A stretch of DNA of 64,000 nucleotides from Takakia lepidozioides. Lineage: Eukaryota; Streptophyta; Takakiopsida; Takakiales; Takakiaceae. Both the position numbers and the translations under genes were made by a program. Position 1 is the stretch's first letter, and every line of letters begins with the position of its first letter. Below the pieces are notes generated by a model, which was not told where the DNA came from, made no database searches, and saw only the letters and a program-made list of their open reading frames with translations. Below are positions 1 to 12,852 of the stretch, piece after piece. The stretch is taken from positions 62,434,001 to 62,498,000 of the forward strand of contig CM060733.1 of the NCBI GenBank assembly GCA_030704615.1, written 5' to 3'.

Positions 1-1562
1 TGTAAAAATTTGTCAAATTTTGAACCTAACAGATATCACTGCAAAATTATAATACAATCAAAGAGTCTTCATTTCTCTTGCTTTCTATGTTCCTTGTATT
101 TCTCTTTCACACAATATGTGGCAGGCAGTGGATAATATGTCAATGACCAAACTGACTTTCCTGTACCCAGGTTTTAGTATGTATGGCAAGGAATATAGCA
201 ACTCGCGCTAAGTCAAATACATCACAGTGGACCGGTTCCAGAAGAGTTAGTATCCCTGGGTACCATGGTAACAGGCATGTCATTGCTAGAAGGGAACAGT
301 CAAGGAGTTAATCATCTTAGACACGCAACAACACAAGTCTCTATGTATGCACCCCTTACCATCAAGTAGTGCTGACTGTTGCCCAGCAAGTCCGCTTACT
401 ATTTTGGCAATTTCCGCGCATTGGGCATTGCTGTGCACTGAAACACTGCTCAGCCAACCAATAGATGGTCCGGTTAACCACTAATTGGTGATGGTACTGT
501 AAATAACCTCCACTACCAACTCAGACAAAGCAGTGCTCCACTTTTTACTTCAATTTGATCTCATCGCACACTTGGAGTACTGGGGAAAGACTGCAAATGT
601 TGAATTTGTCATGTGATGAAGCCAAACAGCCAAACTGCAAAAACAAAGTGGACTGAACAAAGCTTGTTCGGATGGGAAAATCCAATCTCCTTTCGTCTAG
701 ATGTACACATTTTTACTGATTACCAAGAGTAGAATTAAGAGCTGTTTCATCTTGGGCTTTAAGAAGACCCCTACAACAAAGGTAACCGGGGGAAGCGTCT
801 TGATAGATGCTCTGAGGTTTTATTTCACATTGGCTCGGCATCGGTTTTACGCCAGACTCAAGAATTTTTCTGTAGCATACGGAAGTTACTGATGAGGCAC
901 AGGGATGCCATCGCCAATCCACTCACTCTACACCACTGTTCCGATCCAAATCAAGAACGATTTCCACTCAATCACGCACCAGTAGGATTAGAGAAACAAA
1001 GATAAAAGAGCTCTTGTTTCAGACTCCAATTGTAGGGATAAGCAAGACTTTGAAGATCATACACGTCCAGAAAGATCTCACTGGGAATTTAGCAGGCCGT
1101 CGCAAAACAGTGAGCCGAAATTACCTGCCAGAGAAGGTGAGTTGCAAGTGTGGGTAGTTAACAAGACATGGCTGATTTCCCTTGCAGCAAGATCTGCGAG
1201 GACGTACAGAGCAACGGGTAGGTAAGCGAACTTCTCCCACTGGCAGGTGAAATCCTGACGGAGGCTCTCACAAGTGCCTGCGATTTTATCCTCGCAGCTT
1301 TGCAGTATCGATAGTACCTAGAGGGAGAGTGAGAGAAGGAGACCTCAGACTTGTTAAAGTCCTGATATTGGTTTTATCCTTCGTCTAAAGCTCTTTTAAT
1401 TAATTATTCTTTAGAAGCTGACTCGCTCGTGTGAGGCACATGCACTAAAAATGCAGACTCTCATCAGACCATTTCCCTGTCGTCCTGAACACGACGACGA
1501 CGAGCCCTGCACTCCACAGTCGTGGATACGCCTCGTCAGAGACAGGACGGGACGGTGAAGAC
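1..1562. other. Upstream flank of the DIS3 gene, no gene seen
   Basis: I find no convincing coding exon on either strand; the longest open frames are under 70 codons and have no recognisable motif. The last few hundred bases before position 1563 must contain the promoter and 5' untranslated region of the DIS3-like gene. I see no clear TATA element close to the start codon, so the transcription start cannot be placed. Confidence 0.5.
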
Positions 1563-4500
1563 ATGCTGTCCAGTAAGTCATTTGTAAAGAAGACTCGCCA
1601 TGGAAAAGTGCTTAAGGTATGCTCTTAATTTCGCCATGTATACTCTTGCTGTTCTCATCACCCCCTAGCTCTAAACCCTGAAGCTCTTGGAGTTACGCCA
1701 TGTACATGCAGTGGACGGATAGGAATGCCAGGTAGGAGAATTTTCGACTACATCACTATCTAGCATGTGATCAATTTGGGACAGGAGCTCAAGTCCTCGA
1801 CAAATTCCCGTGTTTTACCTCACCCTCAAGAGCATCTATCCTTGGACAACCTAGTTTTGGACTGTGCTTGTAACTTTTTAAATCAGCCTCCCTCCTGGTG
1901 CTGAATAGCATATTAACATCATAATAATAACAACTTCATCTAGTTAGTTAACTTCCATGCCGCCAGCCTGAAAGACGGATGGGGTGGGGAAAGGTGGTAC
2001 GGGAGCACTACTTGCGCGATGACATCTCATGTGGAGCACTATTTTGCACAGCGTGTGACACTTCGGCAGCTACCCTCAGGCAGTCTGCCCCTCATATCCT
2101 CGTTGTGGATACCAATGTTGTCCTTCATCAGGTTTGTCCACTCCTTCTCAGCCCTCTAACTGGGCTTTCGGAATCCTGACAGTCTGTAGGTTATGACGAG
2201 AGGTTTTATTGAACTGTCGTTCTGTCTCCAAGTGAAATGGGTTTGCCAATGATGGAGGGGATGGGGCTCCACCAGATGGACTTGCTGGAGAACGAGAGTG
2301 TGACCAACGTGGTGGTGCTGTCAGTAGTGATGGACGAGGTGAAGAACAAGAACTTGAGTGTATATAATCGCCTGCGAGCCATTTGCAGCAATCCAATGCG
2401 CCACTTCTTCGTGTTTGGCAATGAGCATCATAAGTAGGTCTTCTATCTTTTGGGGCTTTCCTAGTCTGCTTGGTCACCGCACTTGCAATCAGATTGTCAG
2501 TGTCTCCAACACCAGGTTAGCAAACTATTTATCAGGCTAAACTTTTGACAGTTTGTTCTTCTTTACAGATATTCTGACAGCTATGGCTGTATTTGGCTGT
2601 GACATACAGAGATACGTACGTAAAGGCACTCATAGGCGAGACTCCCAATGATCGCAATGACCGTGGTATGATTTGCTCGTTCCTGAAGTTATTCATCACA
2701 TGCTGCTGAATTATGTGGAGAACTGTTGAAGTCTCACATTATGACAGGGAAAGGTTGCTGGCTACTTGTGGCAGCTATAAGAGTGGCAAGTCAATGGTAC
2801 CAGCTTCACTTGGGGGAAGGTGCAAATGTGATGCTGCTGACTAATGACTTGGTCAACAGACAAAAAGCTCGTGAGGATGGGATTGTTGCTGAAGCAGGTA
2901 CCTCCCTTCCATCTTGAGGGGTAGTTGCAAAGGTTGTCTGTCACCATCACTCACCGAGCCTTGGTTTGTTTGTATGTGTATGCACCCGCATGTCTGTGTG
3001 CGTTTGCATGAAATAATGTACTTGGTAGATTGGCCTCATACCAGGTTTTGACAGTATGTGTGTGTGAATCGCCGTGTGTTTGCGATTGAGAAAGAGAAAT
3101 GCTAAAGTTGTGGAAGTGGTTGCAGTTCAAGTATATGTGCAGTCCTTGGGGCAGCCAGAGTTGCTGGACTTGGTTGCACGGCCTGATGCCATGGATATGA
3201 ACAGAAATGGGCCTGAAGATTTGCGCCCATCCAAAAAGGTGATGGTATTTGCAGAGGTATTGTGCTACACCCGGTTTAGAAGGTGCAGCCTACTTGTGGA
3301 TTTTGGACGAACTTTCAGAGTAGGTGTGGCTTGTAACAGCAAAAAGGAGGATTAAATCCTTGGTTTTGTCATATGACCCTCTTCTTGCTTTGCATCTGGT
3401 ATGGGCCGCAGCATAAGGTTATGTCAGAGATTACAGCAGGGCTGCATCAGGGGAGTTATCATCAGGGTAAGCTGCATGTGGATCGCTACAATCCAACTGA
3501 AGCATACGTAGGAAGCGAGAGCGTTGGTGATATCTTGATACATGGCCGGCAAGACATGAATCGTGCTTTTGATGGTGATGTGGTTGCTGTCGAGCTTCTA
3601 CCCGAGTCTTCTTGGCTTAGAGGGGATGCAGGGAAGTTTGCAGAACATGGTTAGTGCCGGCTTTTCTTGCCCCTGCTTTTATCTTGGAAATAGGAATGAC
3701 AGCATGTTGAATTGAAGTGTGCAACTTGATTTTGCTGCAGGGGATGATGAGGAAGAAGAGCAGGTGAGCTTGTTGGTCCCAGCCAGTGCTGAAGATGCAC
3801 CTCAAGAACAAGAGGCGGGAAAGGCTGCATCAAGTTGCCCCACTGGACGTGTGATAGGCATTATCAAGCGCAACTGGCGACAGTAAGTCTGATCATTATC
3901 ATCAGGTCTTGACAGCACGCATGTTGAGATATCGGTCAGGGATCCTGCTATCTAGCCATGATAGATGTCATAACATTGGTTTTGTTATGTGGTCCCAGCT
4001 ACTGTGGCTCGTTGGAAGGAAAGGAGATGCCTGGGGGGAGTGGTGGCAATGTGCATGTTTTGTTGAAGTCAGCTGACCGCAGAGTCCCCAAGATCCGCAT
4101 CCAGACCCGGCAGCTGGCAAACTTAATGGACAAGCGCATCATTGTGGCAGTTGATTCATGGGAGCCTAGTTCACGCTACCCATCTGGGCATTATGTGCGC
4201 ACCATTGGAGATATTGGTGACCGTGCTACTGAGAGCGATGTCAGTGTCCAGTAACTCCATACCTTCATGTCCTTGCTGGTCTGTCCCTTTTTGCATCTTC
4301 TAATACTGCCATATGACGTGTCTTTTGCATTATGCAGAAGAGTCAGTAAGCTCTTTTGGGAAAGTTTCAACAATCCAGTGGCTGTTGACATGAGCATCTA
4401 AGGCAGTAGATTTGTGTACATATGGGGTCATCAGTGCACACTTCAATGATGTAGCTCATTGCTAGAGGCTGGATGAACCAGACAGAGGTGGCGCATTGAA

Positions 4501-7500
4501 CCTCATGGCTGCACTGCTCATGGGTCTTTAATTTCAGGAGTTTGGCACCAAGAGTAACAGCCAAGGATGTCTGGATGGGTGCAGATATTGCTAATTGAGA
4601 ATGACATCAACAGCCGACCATTTGCAGAGGCAGTGCTAGCGTGCCTCCCCCCACTGCCATGGTCTGTCTCAGACCAGGACCTTCTCCAGCGCCAGGACCT
4701 CCGGCAGCTCCGTGTCTTCAGTGTAGACCCAATTGGTACATCACCATTATGATGCTGCCAGAACTACTGATCTCCCACATTTCCATGTCTTAATATGGAC
4801 CCTATTGATATGTGACTGAGGAAGTCACAACTAACTAGCCCTACTTTTGACATCTTAAACAAATAAGCACATAGAGCGCCGCTTTCCCAGGGGCTGATGC
4901 AGTTTTAGAAAGGTTGCCAGAGGTTTACGCAGTCTGTGATAACTGTCCAAAGCCAAACTGCAGAAATTTCATACTTCAAGAGGTTAAAGAAGGACTCAGA
5001 TTAGATTTAGTTACCCGGCTGAAGTAGATAATTGAGTTTGTCCTTTGACTTGTATGTTTATGCAGGCTGCAGGGATATCGATGATGCACTGCATTGTACA
5101 CCTATGCCCAATGGCCACTATGCTGTTGGTGTTCGTATCCTTAGCCTCTCAGGGTCTTACCACTTCTGTTGGCAATGCATAGATGAGTAGAGAGGTTCAA
5201 AGAGAGGGGTACTTATCCGGCTCCTTTCTGATGATATGATATATATTTCAATCTGTAGATGCAGACACAAGCTTTTGCTGCTACCCTGCTCTCTCAACGT
5301 CCACTGTTTTTATTTCTCTCGGTGATCCTTTAGTAGGTGACCTCAGCATAGGAGGCCTTGACAAGGGAATGGATCCACAACAGACATTGCAGATGTTACA
5401 AATTTTGTGCATCCAGGCACACCTCTGGATGATGAAGCATCACAGAGGGGCACGTCAGTATACATGGTGGAGCGCCGCATTGACATGCTTCCAAAACCTC
5501 TCACTGAAGGTATTTTACATCACCCTACCTTACCCTATGATTGCCTTGAGATTTTTTGAATATGGCTGCATCAATAGCTCTTGATGCCCCATGTGCGTGG
5601 CCTTGCAGATATATGCTCTCTGCGGGCGGACGTGGAGAGGCTTGCCTTCTCTGTGATATGGGTACATTCTAGAGCAGCTCTCATGTGTACAGTAGGATAT
5701 TCTTTGAGGCTCTTTGAAATGTCGATAGGTTGTACATGTCACACCAAGGGTATCTCTAAAGTATACTAGATCAGTATCTATTGGTCCTTGGACCAGCACT
5801 GAAGACATGAGAGATGCCTGTTTCACCTTTCCCCTTGACTCTTACTACCCCTGTCTGCCCTTCTCACTCCAGTGTCATTGGGAGTGCACTCAGAGCGACT
5901 TGTGTGATATTTTTGCTGGAATTTTGGGGCTAGAGCAGCAGTGCTGGAATCAACCTCATACTTGTATATCTCCATGCCAGCAAATAAATTAATACCGAAT
6001 TTCCTCTATCGGGAGTGACCGTCTCTCCCCTCTCTGCTTCACACTAAGGTGTCACTGCAGAGCTCTCTTAGCATGTACTGTATTTTCAGGGCTAGAGCAT
6101 CTGTGCTAGAATCAAACTAGTACTTCCTTGTATGATCTCCAGCCAGCAATCACATCCACAATCCTCAATTCCTCCGACGGGAGTGCCCTCGGCTGTTCTT
6201 ACATGGGCCGAATCTACCTTGGTGGATTGGAAACCCCAACAACTGGCTCTTTGAGGGTTATTATTCATTGGAAATAGGCCCTCAGGGATATGGCCAACAA
6301 GCTTAGGGATGGTCCAATAGACCATCTCGCTCGAACTGAGAGGTTGGAGATAGGTGAGCATTTGAACGTGTAACTGTGCACTCCATGTTGCTTTGCTTTC
6401 AGGAAATGACATTGGAGGCAGAGGTTGTGTCAGTGTCTTTCAGCAAGAGCATTATAAAATCTAGTGCTGCTCTCTCATATGTTGAAGCTCAGGCACGTAT
6501 GGATGACAGGTGCACTGCCTCTTCCCACTTTGCAATGTCTCAGAGACTCTAACATCAGAGTCTTCACCCCCTCAGCCTTCAAAGCTCTCTCATTTTATTA
6601 TATTCCAAACTTACCCTTTCCTTCTTTAACCTGCAAACTCAGAATAGTGGTGAGCAGTATTTCGTATGTACTCCCATGGAAGCTGTGATTACTTGTCAAT
6701 GGTGGAGCTTGGCTGCAGTGGCACACACCTCATAACTTCTCTACTTGAGCGGCCAGGCACTTGGACTTGATCCGATGTCTGTGATGTGGCAGTCGTATGG
6801 AGGATGCGCTTTCTGTGGATCTTCGCAACTTGAATCGCCTAGCCAAAGTAGGCCGTCTGCTTCTGCCACCTATTTCTTGCATGGCCACTCATATCTTAAC
6901 ATATATCCTTCTTCGGTTCAAGATCCACTGGAGTCACATGGTAGGTGAGCATGTCATGCTTCTTGTGACAGCACTGCAAGTGACTAGTGTTTCCCGGTGC
7001 CTGCAGGTAATGAGGCAGAGACGAATTGATCGTGGAGCTCTCACTCTTGCATCACCTGAAGTCAAGTTTGAGATTGACACAGAAACACATGATCCCCTTG
7101 ACGTGGGTGCGTTTTCTCTTCGGTGGCTATGTACTTCTGTTCATCACTTTTGCCTCTTCTTTCTCTTGCAATCTAGTGCACCTTGAGTGGCATGGAAGGT
7201 AGGAGGCAAACAAAATGATGTGTGGCACATGGCGAAGAGCAGGTATGTATCAAGTGCATGAAGCAAATCAGATGGTCGAGGAGTTCATGCTTGCTGCCAA
7301 CGTCGCAGTGGCTGAGAAAATTTTGAAGCATTTTCCTGCTTGCTCTTTGTTAAGGCATGTACACATATCAAAACCCTTGCCAAGGTTTGACGGAATAGAG
7401 TATAGTGTTTCCAACATCCTATCTTGTACTGGAGAGGGGTTGTGAGCACCATGGTTAGAGAAACAATTGCCGGATGTGAGAAAATAGTCTAGTGGTTCCA

Positions 7501-9474
7501 ACATCACCCCTTGAACTGTGAGCATCATGGGTAGAGAAACAATTACCATCCTTAAAAACAATTTTATCTCTATTGGGAGGGTCAAGGTCTAACCTAGGAT
7601 GGTTTGGATTACAGGCGGCATCCAGTGCCTACACCAGACATGTTTGAGCCGCTGTTGCGGACAGCAGCTGCCGTGGGAGTGGAGTTGGATATTTCATCAT
7701 CCAAGGCACTTGCTGGCTCCTTGGATCAGGCTGTGGTACACCCACCCTGTCTTCTTCCGTTGCCACTGTCCTGGTCTATGCTGCTTTGTGTACTACATGC
7801 TTCTTTTTGGGATGCTTCTTTCCACTTCCAAGATGTACTTTGGCTCAAGAATCTTTTTGAGACATAGTCAGATGAAATGAAGGGGTGCTTGATGGGGATG
7901 CAGGGGAATGATCCATATTTCAATAAGCTCATTCGTATTCTTGCAACTCGCTGCATGACTCAGGTTAGTTTCCTTGTTGACCCTTTGCTTGGACGGAAGG
8001 CTGAAGCTGAGTAAGTGCCAGGGATTAATAAAGCTGCGCTGCTTGTTTTTCTCAGGCACTCTACTTTTGCAGTGGAGAGCTTACTCTCCCAGAGTTCCAT
8101 CATTATGGGTTAGCAGCACCCTTATACACACATTTCACATCTCCAATTCGAAGATATGCAGGTTTGTTCCATACTGACCCTTGATAATTCATTCTATTAT
8201 AGCAAATCCAAGGTAAGTCTCACTACTTGAGTGAGCCCCACAAAGGTTAGTGTCTGCTCCCTCTTGTTCTGCCCAAACTGGGTGCGGGGTCTCTGGCCAC
8301 AAGGCTATGGCAAACAAGTGATGCCAGAATTTAAACCTTTCTCAAGGGGGTTTAGATCGTGTATCAGTCTGCTGTTAGAAGTCATTTGTGACACTTTTCT
8401 TATGTATGACCTCAAAAGTCTTTTCAGATATCCAGGTAAGTTAAGAACAAGTCCCATCAGGATTGGGCCTATCCTGTATCAACAGTTGGACTTACATGCG
8501 GCACAGTAGTTTGTTGATTTGTTTGGGTTGGGCACTGTTGCAGATGTGGTTGTGCACAGATTGCTGGGTGCAGCTTTGGGCTTGAGCAACCTGCCTTCAA
8601 AGTTACGGGATAGATCGCTTCTCACAAATCTTTCCGATAGTAACACATTCGCAACCCTACGTTATGTTCAATGAGGCTCTTGTTTCCAAGGCTTGCTTTT
8701 TCAAGAAGGTTTTTGCCAAAAAAAATTTGGCCCTCGAGCTCCTCAAATGCTTTGGTGCCAGTCACCTGTGTTTTCTCAGAGAGTGGCCATCGATGGTGTG
8801 CAGATCTGAACTATAGGCATCGGAATGCACAAATGGCAGGTCGAGCTTCAGTCGAGCTCCACACCCTCATCTTCTTCCGAAATCGGTGAGTCTCTTCAAC
8901 GTAGATCACCTGTGACCTTTTCTTTTGTCATTTCTGTTATTAGGGTGGAGGAAGAATGTGAACTGTAAGAAAGCTAATAAGACAGTGATTACTTTGTCAA
9001 CAGGCCAACCGACGAAGATGCACGGATAGTTAAGATACGGTCAAATGGATTCATTGTATTTGTGCCCAAGTGAGTGATCACCCACCTAACCTCTTTTGCA
9101 TGCATACTGGAGTCTAACTGAATGCTGTGGTTGAGTAGTTATCTGTCTTTACTACTCTTTTGTTAAATTGTAGTGGCTGTACAACTCTCTCTCTAGTCTC
9201 GAAATGGTAGTCCAAAGAGTGGTTGGCCCAAAGGATGCGGCATTGAATGTAAATTGATTGCAGGTTCGGAATTGAGGGGCCAGTGTACTTGTGTGGAAAG
9301 TGCATGTCTGAGAGCACTTCGGGAACCTCCTGGACAGTGAATGAGGAAAAGCAGACAATCACAACTAGTGATGGGAATTACACCTTCAAAGTACTGGAGA
9401 ATATCCGTGTGCATATTGAGGTGGTTGAACCCCAGCCCCATCGACCGAAGCTGCAGTTGACTCTTATTACTTAA
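1563..9474 (+). CDS. RRP44: DIS3/RRP44 exosome 3'-5' exoribonuclease and endonuclease, 24 exons
   Basis: Catalytic subunit of the RNA exosome, which degrades and trims RNA 3' to 5'. Exons read in phase: 1563-1616, 1994-2131, 2276-2433, 2610-2665, 2775-2897, 3126-3238, 3412-3649, 3741-3882, 3999-4239, 4585-4735, 5066-5134, 5384-5509, 5609-5661, 6403-6509, 6793-6847, 7007-7106, 7243-7354, 7615-7735, 7904-7963, 8056-8161, 8544-8639, 8804-8885, 9004-9069, 9264-9474. Total 2778 nt, 925 residues, near the family length (about 930-960). Visible in order: CR3 cysteines C31/C36/C39; PIN endonuclease acids D57, E85, D131/D134, D160; cold-shock domains; the RNB active site DIDD at 475-478; a C-terminal S1 domain. 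The start codon opens a conserved basic N-terminus ([10 protein letters not shown]). All introns are GT-AG except intron 17 (GC-AG). Both nuclease sites look intact. Confidence 0.96.
7355..7614 (+). other. GC-AG intron 17 of the DIS3 gene
   Basis: The exon before ends in TTAAG and the intron begins GCATGT. It ends in ACAG. Only this GC donor restores the conserved reading [10 protein letters not shown] in the correct phase (2 to 1). The GT two codons downstream would give a wrong frame. GC-AG introns are a known minor class handled by the major spliceosome. Confidence 0.8.
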
Positions 9475-10240
9475 ATGGCATCAAACAGACAATTATGGTA
9501 CTATGGCCACACATGGTAGTGGACATTGAGTGCTAGAGACTTCTCTTAAGGGATGAAACCTGCAATCGGGCTGTCAAGTTTGCATGCGGACAAGTGCCTC
9601 TGTGATGGCCTTAAATGGCAATTGCAGGAAAATAAGTTCACACCTGCAGCTGACTTGCAGGGATAAGCTAAACCCCTTGTGGGTGGAACCCCTCAAAAGG
9701 CTCCGGGGGGGTTAGTTTTCCATGGGGTTAATGGCCGGCAAGCCAACATTTGCAGAGAACGACATTAGTACATTCTTAAGGGATGAAATGGGGACCCAAC
9801 ATGACACTATTAGGCCTATTCCAGTACGGCCACTTCCTGATCATAGTCAAGGAGCTGCTCCAGTCACAATATTTTTGTTTCTTTACTGCACCTGCTGATT
9901 TCAGCTGAGAAGTTTACTGGTAACATTTAGCTCAAAAATGGATTTGGAACACCGGAGTGTGGTACCTTCTGAATTTCTACTTTTTTAAGGCATTTCCTCA
10001 AATGCAGCTTTGTGGAAGACTTGCCATGTGTCCTCAGTTTTTTGAAATTTTAGTAAAGCGAAAGCCTGTCAAGTCATATTAACGCCTGATCGGCCTGGAA
10101 CTGTTCGGACCCATATTTTCAAATTCCTGTATCATTCCGGATTCATGTCAGATAGGGATTTAGTATAAAGAAAAATTGTTGCCCCCAAGAAAGCGAAGAG
10201 ACTACGCCTAGCCACCAACCCACCAACGAGTTTATTTCGC
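9475..10240. other. 3' flank of the DIS3 gene
   Basis: No coding exon is seen. The stretch should hold the 3' untranslated region and polyadenylation signal of the DIS3-like gene. A G-run with a short inverted GGGGTT/AACCCC pattern lies near 9670-9740. Nothing else is recognisable. Confidence 0.4.
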
Positions 10241-10465
10241 GCGTGCGGAAATGACAGCACGGACGTCCATGTGCCAGCTGGGACCCGGACCGCCGGCGTC
10301 CGTCGCATCAAATCCCCGCCGTCGTCGAACCCCTCCCCCCCGTGCCGCTCCCCCGGGGGTGTCGCCCCCGGCACACCCACTCCCCGTCCCCCGCGCTCAC
10401 CCCGCACCCGGCCCGCGGCCGTCCCCAGCCCATTTATATACTTCACGCCAGCCTTCCGATCCACG

Positions 10466-11006
10466 ATCTCTCGGGTAGCTCCGTGGTCGTCCTCGCATCC
10501 TCCTGCCAGCAGCGCCCCGGTTCGATCCCGCGCGTTCCCGCGCCTTGCGATTCTTCCGCTCCCCTGCGCCCACCGCTCTCCCGCTCCTCCTCCTGCTGCG
10601 CGACCCGTTCCATCGCGAGGCTCCCCTCCCGCGCGCCCCCCAATCCCCTCCGCAGGGCTCCTCCGCTCCTCTCCGTCGTCCCCCGCTCCCCTCGCGACGG
10701 CTCCCCGCTCCCTTCGTGAGGACTCCCCGCTCCCCTCCGTCGTCCCTACTCCTCTCGCGACGGCTCCCCGCTCCCTCGCAAGGACTCCCCGGTCCCCTCC
10801 GTCTCCCTCACCCCTCCCACAGTCCCCTCTGTCGACCTCGCTCCCCTCACACCCCGCTCCCCGGTCCCCTCCCGCGCCACTTCCCTGGTCCCCTCACGCC
10901 CGGGTCCCCTTTGTCGTCTCCGCTCCCATCGGCAACCTTCCTCACTTCTGTTTTTCTTTTTTCTCCGTATGTTTCCAAAAACAAAAAACAAAAACAAAAA
11001 AAAAGA
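10466..11006 (+). repeat. C-rich low-complexity block, possibly a SINE with tRNA-like head and A-rich tail
   Basis: An A-box-like stretch (TAGCTCCGTGGT, from about 10475) is followed about 43 bases later by a perfect B box (GGTTCGATCCC, about 10519), the spacing found in tRNA genes. Downstream is a pyrimidine-rich body of CCCCTC-type repeats, then an A-rich tail of (CAAAAA) units ending near 11006. That order (polymerase III head, body, A tail) fits a tRNA-derived SINE. The body is so biased in composition that chance B-box matches are possible, and no target duplication was found. The long proline-rich open frames here are composition artefacts. Confidence 0.35.
10674..10799 (+). repeat. Two-copy tandem repeat of about 62 bp in the C-rich block
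   Basis: Two neighbouring units start CGTCGTCCC and each contains CTCGCGACGGCTCCCCGCTCCC followed by an AGGACTCCCC segment; they differ at a few positions. Degenerate partial units flank them. The top strand is almost all pyrimidine with G. Confidence 0.6.
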
Positions 11007-11009
11007 GCA

Positions 11010-11038
11010 GAAGTGATGATCAGTGCTGAAAAAATACG

Positions 11039-11083
<45 letters not shown>

Positions 11084-11106
11084 TGATGATTGGTGCCGAT
11101 CATCAC
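11010..11106. repeat. (AT)n microsatellite between diverged repeats, with a hairpin
   Basis: About 38 bases of pure AT dinucleotide (11043-11080) lie between two similar sequences (AAGTGATGATCAGTGCTGA and AAGTGATGATTGGTGCCGA). The second forms a perfect 9-bp inverted repeat AGTGATGAT/ATCATCACT around an 8-base loop at 11081-11106. A third related copy, GAAGTGAAGATTGGCACCGAT, abuts the LTR at 11268. Confidence 0.8.
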
Positions 11107-11267
11107 TGGGCTTCAAGATTTTGCAGAGTACTTTTCATTTCGGCCAGAAATGTGGTTCACATTGTTTTGCTTTCGTGTTTGAGTCCTGCATCTTTCCCCC
11201 CTTGCAAAGTTAGTTGTCCATCAAAACATGATCTTAGGGCTGGAAAGAAGTGAAGATTGGCACCGAT

Positions 11268-12852
11268 TGTCGCGCACCTCACTTCGGTAAGCTCCCCTTC
11301 AGGTCATAGTTGCTAGCTTGATGCGCGCGCCTAACTCCCAACCTGGCCGTCGGACCAACTTGGAGCTTCGGCTGCTCACCGGGGCATAACGGTCCCCCTT
11401 TGAATTCCCAAAGAACCCTCCACCGATTGGGAACCAGCGGGAATTCCCTTTGGTAGTTGGCAGTCCGAACAGCTCCCCACTCTTTGGTCGCTTTCCGGCT
11501 CGCTCGCTTACTCACTAGTTTTTGGTCACCAACGGGCTTGCACCGTTCTCGGGGTTACTACTCCCTATATATACTTCTGTAGCGGTCCGCGGGGGTTTCA
11601 CAACCAGCCATGCCATTTTATGGCAAACCACCACGAAAACCCTCGACTCCCTGTGATGAGTCGCGGTGAGTCTTGGCCCACTCACCACGGCCCCTATGGA
11701 CCGTGATGAGTCCCCACGACTCCCCACGACTCCCACCACGAGGTCTCCGCCCCCATGGTGAGTCCTATGCCACCCCCACTAAGTCCCGCTAAGCTACCAC
11801 CACCCTTGTGGAGCCACCCCACCGCAACCCGGTGTGCGGGGCTCCACTTAGTGAGCGCCTCCGCCTCCTTGAGTGCCTTGGGCACTCAAGGGTGCTTCAG
11901 CCCCCCAGACCTATCGCTGCCGCTACCCCACCACAGGGGCAGCCCCTCATGTGTCCCGACCCCCTGCCCTCAAGGCAAAGGGCCGCGACACACACCCCTA
12001 CCAACAGGGAGTCGATGTCTCATCGACTTGTCCATTTTTAGAAACGAACATCCAAGTTGTGGCGTCCCACATCAAGGAGTTTGTTTCAGTACCTTGGCGT
12101 CCCATGGCAAAGAACCAAACCCCACACTTGACTCTACTCTCCACTAGCTAGTTCGGCCGACTTCCTCCAAGTCCCGGCCGGGGTGGAACTCTCAAGCTCC
12201 TCCCAGTGCACTCTTCTTGGCTTCTTCAAGGTCAAGGAACGATCCTCCCCGAGGATCGAATCGCCTTACTGCAACAACATTGCTTGCGATCGCTCCTGAT
12301 GCCGCTTTTGGCATCACTTGCGCAAGGGTTCACCTCGAAACCCCCTTTGAATAGGAAGATAACTGTGAACCAACCGTGCGCCCCAATCACTAAATTGGGT
12401 CCGTCTTGGAATGCTGGCTGAGGTACGGGAACACGTCGAAGCCGCACTACGACTTCGTCCCGAGGCTACACGATTATAGTACGTGAACGGAAGCACATAG
12501 CTCCGCGTTAGCCCGCACTACAAAGCAACCACCTCGGTAGCGCAGTTATAGTACGCGCACGCGCCAGGTGCGCACTAGCAGTGAACTCCTAAAAGAAGGC
12601 GCATGTTTCCTTGCCCCTTGGATGGGAGTCACCCGATTTCGGCACTGCGCAAAACACGATTAACCCAATTTACCTCTCCCACTTTTGTAAGCTAGCTGCA
12701 TTCTACACACTAGCAACCACACCATGCATCACCATTCTAAACAAAATAGGACACACAACATTTGGAACCCATTTCCTTTATAAACAAATTTTTTGTACAA
12801 TACAAGTTTTTGCAATCGGATCCTGAGCTAGCTAAGCCGGGCTAAGCATGCA
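11268..12852 (-). repeat. Full-length LTR (1585 bp), 3' LTR of chromovirus copy 1
   Basis: In element orientation it begins TGCATGCTTAGCC right after the polypurine tract and ends GTGCGCGACA, so it has TG...CA ends. The promoter TATA (TATATATAG in element orientation) lies at about 11566-11574. An internal TGTCGCGGCC site is also present. The same LTR recurs at 17429, 31928 and 57319, with partial copies at 25112, 26673, 55329 and 59797. Confidence 0.9.

Noticed and set aside
10271-11029. 252-codon proline-rich plus-strand open frame
   Set aside because: It results from the C-rich composition; all three forward frames are open and proline/serine-rich, with no conserved motif and an AT repeat at its end.
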